Shown here one piece after another: positions 53,800 through 64,000 of a stretch of 64,000 nt of DNA; position 1 is the first letter of the stretch, and the number at the start of each line of letters is the position of its first letter. Origin of the DNA: Limanda limanda (Eukaryota; Chordata; Actinopteri; Pleuronectiformes; Pleuronectidae); the NCBI RefSeq assembly GCF_963576545.1, contig NW_026870594.1, forward strand, positions 277,716 through 341,715, given 5' to 3'. The notes below the pieces were generated by a model, which saw nothing but the letters and a program-made list of their open reading frames with translations, searched no databases and was not told the origin of the DNA. Made by a program: the position numbers and the translations under genes.

Positions 53800-56510
53800 C
53801 GCGCATCGATCGGTACCATCCTTGAGCTTCTCCGACTTTCGGAAGGGTTAGGGTTAGGGTTAGGGATGAAAGCACATAGGAGAAAGAGATATTCTTGAAT
53901 AACTTTTTTTGTGAAGGTCGGAGAGACTTGGAAAGTGGTTGCATCTGGACTAATTTGGGTCCTGCGGATCGATTGGTACCATCCCCGAGCTTGTACGACC
54001 TTCGGAAGAGGTCGACCGACGAAATTCCCCCAAATCTGAGGAGATATTCTTGAATTACTTTTTTTGTGAAGGTCGGAGAGACTTGCAAGTAGGCTCTACC
54101 CCCACTAAATGGGGTTGCGCGCATCGATCGGTACCATCCTTGAGCTTCTCCGACTTCTGGAAGGGTTAGGGTTAGGGTTAGGGATGAAAGCACATAGGAG
54201 AAAGAGATATTCTTGAATAACTTTTTTTGTGAAGGTCGGAGAGACTTGCAAGTAGGCTCTACCCCCACTAAATGGGGTAGCGCGCATCGATCGGTACCAT
54301 CCTTGAGCTTCTCCGACTTTCGGAAGGGTTAGGGTTAGGGTTAGGGATGAAAGCACATAGGAGAAAGAGATATTCTTGAATAACTTTTTTTGTGAAGGTC
54401 GGAGAGACTTGCAAGTAGGCTCTACCCCCACTAAATGGGGTAGCGCGCATCGATCGGTACCATCCTTGAGCTTCTCCGACTTTCGGAAGGGTTAGGGTTA
54501 GGGTTAGGGATGAAAGCACATAGGAGAAAGAGATATTCTTGAATAACTTTTTTTGTGAAGGTCGGAGAGACTTGCAAGTAGGCTCTACCCCCACTAAATG
54601 GGGTAGCGCGCATCGATCGGTACCATCTTTGAGCTTCTCCGACTTTCGGAAGGGTTAGGGTTAGGGTTAGGGATGAAAGCACATAGGAGAAAGAGATATT
54701 CTTGAATAACTTTTTTTGTGAAGGTCGGAGAGACTTGCAAGTAGGCTCTACCCCCACTAAATGGGGTAGCGCGCATCGATCGGTACCATCCTTGAGCTTC
54801 TCCGACTTTCGGAAGGGTTAGGGTTAGGGTTAGGGATGAAAGCACATAGGAGAAAGAGATATTCTTGAATAACTTTTTTTGTGAAGGTCGGAGAGACTTG
54901 CAAGTAGGCTCTACCCCCACTAAATGGGGTAGCGCGCATCGATCGGTACCATCCTTGAGCTTCTCCGACTTTCGGAAGGGTTAGGGTTAGGGTTAGGGAT
55001 GAAAGCACATAGGAGAAAGAGATATTCTTGAATAACTTTTTTTGTGAAGGTCGGAGAGACTTGCAAGTAGGCTCTACCCCCACTAAATGGGGTAGCGCGC
55101 ATCGATCAGTACCATCCTTGAGCTTCTCCGACTTTCGGAAGGGTTAGGGTTAGGGTTAGGGATGAAAGCACATAGGAGAAAGAGATATTCTTGAATAACT
55201 TTTTTTGTGAAGGTCGGAGAGACTTGGAAAGTGGTTGCATCTGGACTAATTTGGGTCCTGCGGATCGATTGGTACCATCCCCGAGCTTGTACGACCTTCG
55301 GAAGAGGTCGACCGACGAAATTCCCCCAAATCTGAGGAGATATTCTTGAATTACTTTTTTTGTGAAGGTCGGAGAGACTTGCAAGTAGGCTCTACCCCCA
55401 CTAAATGGGGTTGCGCGCATCGATCGGTACCATCCTTGAGCTTCTCCGACTTTCGGAAGGGTTAGGGTTAGGGTTAGGGATGAAAGCACATAGGAGAAAG
55501 AGATATTCTTGAATAACTTTTTTTGTGAAGGTCGGAGAGACTTGCAAGTAGGCTCTACCCCCACTAAATGGGGTAGCGCGCATCGATCGGTACCATCCTT
55601 GAGCTTCTCCGACTTTCGGAAGGGTTAGGGTTAGGGTTAGGGATGAAAGCACATAGGAGAAAGAGATATTCTTGAATAACTTTTTTTGTGAAAGTCGGAG
55701 AGACTTGCAAGTAGGCTCTACCCCCACTAAATGGGGTAGCGCGCATCGATCGGTACCATCCTTGAGCTTCTCCGACTTTCGGAAGGGTTAGGGTTAGGGT
55801 TAGGGATGAAAGCACATAGGAGAAAGAGATATTCTTGAATAACTTTTTTTGTGAAGGTCGGAGAGACTTGCAAGTAGGCTCTACCCCCACTAAATGGGGT
55901 AGCGCGCATCGATCGGTACCATCTTTGAGCTTCTCCGACTTTCGGAAGGGTTAGGGTTAGGGTTAGGGATGAAAGCACATAGGAGAAAGAGATATTCTTG
56001 AATAACTTTTTTTGTGAAGGTCGGAGAGACTTGCAAGTAGGCTCTACCCCCACTAAATGGGGTAGCGCGCATCGATCGGTACCATCCTTGAGCTTCTCCG
56101 ACTTTCGGAAGGGTTAGGGTTAGGGTTAGGGATGAAAGCACATAGGAGAAAGAGATATTCTTGAATAACTTTTTTTGTGAAGGTCGGAGAGACTTGCAAG
56201 TAGGCTCTACCCCCACTAAATGGGGTAGCGCGCATCGATCGGTACCATCCTTGAGCTTCTCCGACTTTCGGAAGGGTTAGGGTTAGGGTTAGGGATGAAA
56301 GCACATAGGAGAAAGAGATATTCTTGAATAACTTTTTTTGTGAAGGTCGGAGAGACTTGCAAGTAGGCTCTACCCCCACTAAATGGGGTAGCGCGCATCG
56401 ATCGGTACCATCCTTGAGCTTCTCCGACTTTCGGAAGGGTTAGGGTTAGGGTTAGGGATGAAAGCACATAGGAGAAAGAGATATTCTTGAATAACTTTTT
56501 TTGTGAAGGT
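53800..56510 (+). repeat. 1,296-bp tandem duplication
   Basis: One AB dimer plus six A units (318 + 6x163 = 1,296) is repeated. The private marker CATCTTTGAG occurs near 54627 and 55923. Copy-specific changes are GACTTCTGGAAG near 54154 and GAAAGTCGG near 55692. Confidence 0.8.
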
Positions 56511-57799
56511 CGGAGAGACTTGCAAGTAGGCTCTACCCCCACTAAATGGGGTAGCGCGCATCGATCGGTACCATCCTTGAGCTTCTCCGACTTTCGGAAG
56601 GGTTAGGGTTAGGGTTAGGGATGAAAGCACATAGGAGAAAGAGATATTCTTGAATAACTTTTTTTGTGAAGGTCGGAGAGACTTGGAAAGTGGTTGCATC
56701 TGGACTAATTTGGGTCCTGCGGATCGATTGGTACCATCCCCGAGCTTGTACGACCTTCGGAAGAGGTCGACCGACGAAATTCCCCCAAATCTGAGGAGAT
56801 ATTCTTGAATTACTTTTTTTGTGAAGGTCGGAGAGACTTGCAAGTAGGCTCTACCCCCACTAAATGGGGTAGCGCGCATCGATCGGTACCATCCTTGAGC
56901 TTCTCCGACTTTCGGAAGGGTTAGGGTTAGGGTTAGGGATGAAAGCACATAGGAGAAAGAGATATTCTTGAATAACTTTTTTTGTGAAGGTCGGAGAGAC
57001 TTGCAAGTAGGCTCTACCCCCACTAAATGGGGTAGCGCGCATCGATCGGTACCATCCTTGAGCTTCTCCGACTTTCGGAAGGGTTAGGGTTAGGGATGAA
57101 AGCACATAGGAGAAAGAGATATTCTTGAATAACTTTTTTTGTGAAGGTCGGAGAGACTTGCAAGTAGGCTCTACCCCCACTAAATGGGGTAGCGCGCATC
57201 GATCGGTACCATCCTTGAGCTTCTCCGACTTTCGGAAGGGTTAGGGTTAGGGTTAGGGATGAAAGCACATAGGAGAAAGAGATATTCTTGAATAACTTTT
57301 TTTGTGAAGGTCGGAGAGACTTGCAAGTAGGCTCTACCCCCACTAAATGGGGTAGCGCGCATCGATCGGTACCATCCTTGAGCTTCTCCGACTTTCGGAA
57401 GGGTTAGGGTTAGGGTTAGGGATGAAAGCACATAGGAGAAAGAGATATTCTTGAATAACTTTTTTTGTGAAGGTCGGAGAGACTTGCAAGTAGGCTCTAC
57501 CCCCACTAAATGGGGTAGCGCGCATCGATCGGTACCATCCTTGAGCTTCTCCGACTTTCGGAAGGGTTAGGGTTAGGGTTAGGGATGAAAGCACATAGGA
57601 GAAAGAGATATTCTTGAATAACTTTTTTTGTGAAGGTCGGAGAGACTTGGAAAGTGGTTGCATCTGGACTAATTTGGGTCCTGCGGATCGATTGGTACCA
57701 TCCCCGAGCTTGTACGACCTTCGGAAGAGGTCGACCGACGAAATTCCCCCAAATCTGAGGAGATATTCTTGAATAACTTTTTTTGTGAAGGTCGGAGAG

Positions 57800-60700
57800 A
57801 CTTGCAAGTAGGCTCTACCCCCACTAAATGGGGTAGCGCGCATCGATCGGTACCATCCTTGAGCTTCTCCGACTTTCGGAAGGGTTAGGGTTAGGGTTAG
57901 GGATGAAAGCACATAGGAGAAAGAGATATTCTTGAATAACTTTTTTTGTGAAGGTCGGAGAGACTTGGAAAGTGGTTGCATCTGGACTAATTTGGGTCCT
58001 GCGGATCGATTGGTACCATCCCCGAGCTTGTACGACCTTCGGAAGAGGTCGACCGACGAAATTCCCCCAAATCTGAGGAGATATTCTTGAATAACTTTTT
58101 TTGTGAAGGTCGGAGAGACTTGCAAGTAGGCTCTACCCCCACTAAATGGGGTTGCGCGCATCGATCGGTACCATCCTTGAGCTTCTCCGACTTTCGGAAG
58201 GGTTAGGGTTAGGGTTAGGGATGAAAGCACATAGGAGAAAGAGATATTCTTGAATAACTTTTTTTGTGAAGGTCGGAGAGACTTGCAAGTAGGCTCTACC
58301 CCCACTAAATGGGGTAGCGCGCATCGATCGGTACCATCCTTGAGCTTCTCCGACTTTCGGAAGGGTTAGGGTTAGGGTTAGGGATGAAAGCACATAGGAG
58401 AAAGAGATATTCTTGAATAACTTTTTTTGTGAAGGTCGGAGAGACTTGCAAGTTGGCTCTACCCCCACTAAATGGGGTAGCGCGCATCGATCGGTACCAT
58501 CCTTGAGCTTCTCCGACTTTCGGAAGGGTTAGGGTTAGGGTTAGGGATGAAAGCACATAGGAGAAAGAGATATTCTTGAATAACTTTTTTTGTGAAGGTC
58601 GGAGAGACTTGCAAGTAGGCTCTGCCCCCACTAAATGGGGTAGCGCGCATCGATCGGTACCATCCTTGAGCTTCTCCGACTTTCGGAAGGGTTAGGGTTA
58701 GGGTTAGGGATGAAAGCACATAGGAGAAAGAGATATTCTTGAATAACTTTTTTTGTGAAGGTCGGAGAGACTTGGAAAGTGGTTGCATCTGGACTAATTT
58801 GGGTCCTGCGGATCGATTGGTACCATCCCCGAGCTTGTACGACCTTCTGAAGAGGTCGACCGACGAAATTCCCCCAAATCTGAGGAGATATTCTTGAATA
58901 ACTTTTTTTGTGAAGGTCGGAGAGACTTGCAAGTAGGCTCTACCCCCACTAAATGGGGTAGCGCGCATCGATCGGTACCATCCTTGAGCTTCTCCGACTT
59001 TCGGAAGGGTTAGGGTTAGGGTTAGGGATGAAAGCACATAGGAGAAAGAGATATTCTTGAATAACTTTTTTTGTGAAGGTCGGAGAGACTTGGAAAGTGG
59101 TTGCATCTGGACTAATTTGGGTCCTGCGGATCGATTGGTACCATCCCCGAGCTTGTACGACCTTCGGAAGAGGTCGAACGACGAAATTCCCCCAAATCTG
59201 AGGAGATATTCTTGAATAACTTTTTTTGTGAAGGTCGGAGAGACTTGCAAGTAGGCTCTACCCCCACTAAATGGGGTAGCGCGCATCGATCGGTACCATC
59301 CTTGAGCTTCTCCGACTTTCGGAAGGGTTAGGGTTAGGGTTAGGGATGAAAGCACATAGGAGAAAGAGATATTCTTGAATAACTTTTTTTGTGAAGGTCG
59401 GAGAGACTTGGAAAGTGGTTGCATCTGGACTAATTTGGGTCCTGCGGATCGATTGGTACCATCCCCGAGCTTGTACGACCTTCGGAAGAGGTCGAACGAC
59501 GAAATTCCCCCAAATCTGAGGAGATATTCTTGAATAACTTTTTTTGTGAAGGTCGGAGAGACTTGCAAGTAGGCTCTACCCCCACTAAATGGGGTAGCGC
59601 GCATCGATCGGTACCATCCTTGAGCTTCTCCGACTTTCGGAAGGGTTAGGGTTAGGGTTAGGGATGAAAGCACATAGGAGAAAGAGATATTCTTGAATAA
59701 CTTTTTTTGTGAAGGTCGGAGAGACTTGGAAAGTGGTTGCATCTGGACTAATTTGGGTCCTGCGGATCGATTGGTACCATCCCCGAGCTTGTACGACCTT
59801 CGGAAGAGGTCGACCGACGAAATTCCCCCAAATCTGAGGAGATATTCTTGAATAACTTTTTTTGTGAAGGTCGGAGAGACTTGCAAGTAGGCTCTACCCC
59901 CACTAAATGGGGTTGCGCGCATCGATCGGTACCATCCTTGAGCTTCTCCGACTTTCGGAAGGGTTAGGGTTAGGGTTAGGGATGAAAGCACATAGGAGAA
60001 AGAGATATTCTTGAATAACTTTTTTTGTGAAGGTCGGAGAGACTTGCAAGTAGGCTCTACCCCCACTAAATGGGGTAGCGCGCATCGATCGGTACCATCC
60101 TTGAGCTTCTCCGACTTTCGGAAGGGTTAGGGTTAGGGTTAGGGATGAAAGCACATAGGAGAAAGAGATATTCTTGAATAACTTTTTTTGTGAAGGTCGG
60201 AGAGACTTGCAAGTTGGCTCTACCCCCACTAAATGGGGTAGCGCGCATCGATCGGTACCATCCTTGAGCTTCTCCGACTTTCGGAAGGGTTAGGGTTAGG
60301 GTTAGGGATGAAAGCACATAGGAGAAAGAGATATTCTTGAATAACTTTTTTTGTGAAGGTCGGAGAGACTTGCAAGTAGGCTCTGCCCCCACTAAATGGG
60401 GTAGCGCGCATCGATCGGTACCATCCTTGAGCTTCTCCGACTTTCGGAAGGGTTAGGGTTAGGGTTAGGGATGAAAGCACATAGGAGAAAGAGATATTCT
60501 TGAATAACTTTTTTTGTGAAGGTCGGAGAGACTTGGAAAGTGGTTGCATCTGGACTAATTTGGGTCCTGCGGATCGATTGGTACCATCCCCGAGCTTGTA
60601 CGACCTTCTGAAGAGGTCGACCGACGAAATTCCCCCAAATCTGAGGAGATATTCTTGAATAACTTTTTTTGTGAAGGTCGGAGAGACTTGCAAGTAGGCT

Positions 60701-61000
60701 CTACCCCCACTAAATGGGGTAGCGCGCATCGATCGGTACCATCCTTGAGCTTCTCCGACTTTCGGAAGGGTTAGGGTTAGGGTTAGGGATGAAAGCACAT
60801 AGGAGAAAGAGATATTCTTGAATAACTTTTTTTGTGAAGGTCGGAGAGACTTGGAAAGTGGTTGCATCTGGACTAATTTGGGTCCTGCGGATCGATTGGT
60901 ACCATCCCCGAGCTTGTACGACCTTCGGAAGAGGTCGAACGACGAAATTCCCCCAAATCTGAGGAGATATTCTTGAATAACTTTTTTTGTGAAGGTCGGA
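57800..61000 (+). repeat. 1,761-bp tandem duplication
   Basis: CAAGTTGG, CTCTGCCCC, TTCTGAAG and GTCGAACGAC follow one another near 58453, 58623, 58847 and 59176, and again 1,761 bp later. The marker trio CAAGTTGG - CTCTGCCCC - TTCTGAAG also occurs near 13.9-14.3, 24.4-24.8 and 42.4-42.8 kb, so it is an older haplotype block. Confidence 0.8.
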
Positions 61001-61979
61001 GAGACTTGCAAGTAGGCTCTACCCCCACTAAATGGGGTTGCGCGCATCGATCGGTACCATCCTTGAGCTTCTCCGACTTTCGGAAGGGTTAGGGTTAGGG
61101 TTAGGGATGAAAGCACATAGGAGAAAGAGATATTCTTGAATAACTTTTTTTGTGAAGGTCGGAGAGACTTGCAAGTAGGCTCTACCCCCACTAAATGGGG
61201 TAGCGCGCATCGATCGGTACCATCCTTGAGCTTCTCCGACTTTCGGAAGGGTTAGGGTTAGGGTTAGGGATGAAAGCACATAGGAGAAAGAGATATTCTT
61301 GAATAACTTTTTTTGTGAAGGTCGGAGAGACTTGGAAAGTGGTTGCATCTGGACTAATTTGGGTCCTGCGGATCGATTGGTACCATCCCCGAGCTTGTAC
61401 GACCTTCGGAAGAGGTCGACCGACGAAATTCCCCCAAATCTGAGGAGATATTCTTGAATTACTTTTTTTGTGAAGGTCGGAGAGACTTGCAAGTAGGCTC
61501 TACCCCCACTAAATGGGGTTGCGCGCATCGATCGGTACCATCCTTGAGCTTCTCCGACTTTCGGAAGGGTTAGGGTTAGGGTTAGGGATGAAAGCACATA
61601 GGAGAAAGAGATATTCTTGAATAACTTTTTTTGTGAAGGTCGGAGAGACTTGCAAGTAGGCTCTACCCCCACTAAATGGGGTAGCGCGCATCGATCGGTA
61701 CCATCCTTGAGCTTCTCCGACTTTCAGAAGGGTTAGGGTTAGGGTTAGGGATGAAAGCACATAGGAGAAAGAGATATTCTTGAATAACTTTTTTTGTGAA
61801 GGTCGGAGAGACTTGCAAGTAGGCTCTACCCCCACTAAATGGGGTAGCGCGCATCGATCGGTACCATCCTTGAGCTTCTCCGACTTTCGGAAGGGTTAGG
61901 GTTAGGGATGAAAGCACATAGGAGAAAGAGATATTCTTGAATAACTTTTTTTGTGAAGGTCGGAGAGACTTGCAAGTAG

Positions 61980-63250
61980 GCTCTGCCCCCACTAAATGGG
62001 GTAGCGCGCATCGATCGGTACCATCCTTGAGCTTCTCCGACTTTCGGAAGGGTTAGGGTTAGGGTTAGGGATGAAAGCACATAGGAGAAAGAGATATTCT
62101 TGAATAACTTTTTTTGTGAAGGTCGGAGAGACTTGGAAAGTGGTTGCATCTGGACTAATTTGGGTCCTGCGGATCGATTGGTACCATCCCCGAGCTTGTA
62201 CGACCTTCTGAAGAGGTCGACCGACGAAATTCCCCCAAATCTGAGGAGATATTCTTGAATAACTTTTTTTGTGAAGGTCGGAGAGACTTGCAAGTAGGCT
62301 CTACCCCCACTAAATGGGGTAGCGCGCATCGATCGGTACCATCCTTGAGCTTCTCCGACTTTCGGAAGGGTTAGGGTTAGGGTTAGGGATGAAAGCACAT
62401 AGGAGAAAGAGATATTCTTGAATAACTTTTTTTGTGAAGGTCGGAGAGACTTGGAAAGTGGTTGCATCTGGACTAATTTGGGTCCTGCGGATCGATTGGT
62501 ACCATCCCCGAGCTTGTACGACCTTCGGAAGAGGTCGAACGACGAAATTCCCCCAAATCTGAGGAGATATTCTTGAATAACTTTTTTTGTGAAGGTCGGA
62601 GAGACTTGCAAGTAGGCTCTGCCCCCACTAAATGGGGTAGCGCGCATCGATCGGTACCATCCTTGAGCTTCTCCGACTTTCGGAAGGGTTAGGGTTAGGG
62701 TTAGGGATGAAAGCACATAGGAGAAAGAGATATTCTTGAATAACTTTTTTTGTGAAGGTCGGAGAGACTTGGAAAGTGGTTGCATCTGGACTAATTTGGG
62801 TCCTGCGGATCGATTGGTACCATCCCCGAGCTTGTACGACCTTCTGAAGAGGTCGACCGACGAAATTCCCCCAAATCTGAGGAGATATTCTTGAATAACT
62901 TTTTTTGTGAAGGTCGGAGAGACTTGCAAGTAGGCTCTACCCCCACTAAATGGGGTAGCGCGCATCGATCGGTACCATCCTTGAGCTTCTCCGACTTTCG
63001 GAAGGGTTAGGGTTAGGGTTAGGGATGAAAGCACATAGGAGAAAGAGATATTCTTGAATAACTTTTTTTGTGAAGGTCGGAGAGACTTGGAAAGTGGTTG
63101 CATCTGGACTAATTTGGGTCCTGCGGATCGATTGGTACCATCCCCGAGCTTGTACGACCTTCGGAAGAGGTCGAACGACGAAATTCCCCCAAATCTGAGG
63201 AGATATTCTTGAATAACTTTTTTTGTGAAGGTCGGAGAGACTTGCAAGTA
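61980..63250 (+). repeat. 636-bp (ABAB) tandem duplication
   Basis: CTCTGCCCC, TTCTGAAG and GTCGAACGAC occur near 61984, 62208 and 62537 and again 636 bp later. The four AB dimers in this run keep a 318-bp spacing. Confidence 0.8.
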
Positions 63251-64000
63251 GGCTCTACCCCCACTAAATGGGGTTGCGCGCATCGATCGGTACCATCCTT
63301 GAGCTTCTCCGACTTTCGGAAGGGTTAGGGTTAGGGTTAGGGATGAAAGCACATAGGAGAAAGAGATATTCTTGAATAACTTTTTTTGTGAAGGTCGGAG
63401 AGACTTGCAAGTAGGCTCTACCCCCACTAAATGGGGTAGCGCGCATCGATCGGTACCATCCTTGAGCTTCTCCGACTTTCGGAAGGGTTAGGGTTAGGGT
63501 TAGGGATGAAAGCACATAGGAGAAAGAGATATTCTTGAATAACTTTTTTTGTGAAGGTCGGAGAGACTTGGAAAGTGGTTGCATCTGGACTAATTTGGGT
63601 CCTGCGGATCGATTGGTACCATCCCGAGCTTGTACGACCTTCGGAAGAGGTCGACCGACGAAATTCCCCCAAATCTGAGGAGATATTCTTGAATTACTTT
63701 TTTTGTGAAGGTCGGAGAGACTTGCAAGTAGGCTCTACCCCCACTAAATGGGGTTGCGCGCATCGATCGGTACCATCCTTGAGCTTCTCCGACTTTCGGA
63801 AGGGTTAGGGTTAGGGTTAGGGATGAAAGCACATAGGAGAAAGAGATATTCTTGAATAACTTTTTTTGTGAAGGTCGGAGAGACTTGCAAGTAGGCTCTA
63901 CCCCCACTAAATGGGGTAGCGCGCATCGATCGGTACCATCCTTGAGCTTCTCCGACTTTCGGAAGGGTTAGGGTTAGGGTTAGGGATGAAAGCACATAGG

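Larger units (their letters stand above)
1..64000 (+). repeat. Subtelomeric-type satellite array of A (163 bp) and B (155 bp) monomers
   Basis: Every part of the window can be assigned to one of two related monomers in the same orientation, and both window edges fall inside the array. Monomer A carries a short TTAGGG tract; monomer B does not. By hand count there are about 96 B copies, recognised by GTGGTTGCAT, and the remaining length corresponds to about 300 A copies. Copies differ by only a few substitutions, so the array is highly homogenised. On the + strand the telomeric motif reads TTAGGG. If orientation matches the chromosome-terminal telomere, as is common but not universal for subtelomeric repeats, the right edge is the distal side. 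There is no unique DNA, so the chromosomal position itself is inferred. No stretch remains unexplained by A or B. Confidence 0.97.

Noticed and set aside
58468..60066. Long minus-strand open frame (532 codons) with 106-residue repeats, and the many 108-codon frames
   Set aside because: All are readings through the satellite. 163-bp units shift frame by one, so two units stay open and the third stops. Frames overlap each other throughout and there is no signal peptide, recognised domain or codon bias; LTLTL and NPNPNP segments are just translated telomeric repeats.
1..64000. CRISPR-like array of direct repeats
   Set aside because: There are no variable spacers; both repeat and inter-repeat sequence are conserved, and the units are far too long. 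No cas genes are present.
1..64000. Terminal telomere
   Set aside because: No TTAGGG run exceeds about four GGG units; they are interstitial parts of a satellite, not a terminal tract.
1..64000. Transposon or viral sequence
   Set aside because: No terminal repeats, target-site duplications or enzyme-coding frames were found; the only structure is the A/B monomer array.

Overview
The whole 64 kb window is one uninterrupted head-to-tail satellite DNA array that continues past both edges. I found no protein-coding gene, RNA gene, transposon, CRISPR array or unique-sequence island. Embedded TTAGGG tracts, the monomer length and the multi-kilobase higher-order repeats mark it as eukaryotic, most likely subtelomeric. 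TTAGGG telomeres occur in vertebrates, many fungi, several protist and algal groups and some plants. I do not recognise this satellite and cannot name the organism.

Two related monomers build the array. Monomer A is 163 bp: a 43-bp core, a 79-bp middle, and a 41-bp tail holding (GGGTTA)3GGG. Monomer B is 155 bp: the same 43-bp core, a 79-bp middle that aligns to A without gaps at 56/79 identical positions, and a 33-bp tail with no telomeric motif. By hand count there are about 96 B copies and roughly 300 A copies. B nearly always alternates with A as 318-bp AB dimers, singly or in runs of two to four, embedded in stretches of A. About 18 A copies are 157 bp because they lack one TTAGGG.

Layout: 0-6.4 kb is mostly A with scattered B, and about 2.9-6.4 kb carries many single-base indels. 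From 6.4 to 17.8 kb the array is clean, with AB pairs common at 9.7-14.7 kb. From about 17.8 to 48.6 kb it is organised by a 17,992-bp higher-order period (about 12.8 kb of near-identical sequence seen twice), with nested periods of 12,685, 5,307, 3,204 and 483 bp. From 49 to 57 kb A is dominant with a 1,296-bp duplication. From 57 to 63.2 kb (AB)n is dense with 1,761-, 636- and 318-bp duplications that spread a private B variant.

There are no genes to act together. The plausible roles are structural: regularly spaced telomere-protein binding sites and potential G-quadruplexes, a chromatin-phasing unit close to nucleosome size, and a substrate for recombination-based array or telomere maintenance. 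The open reading frames seen here are by-products of the repeat.
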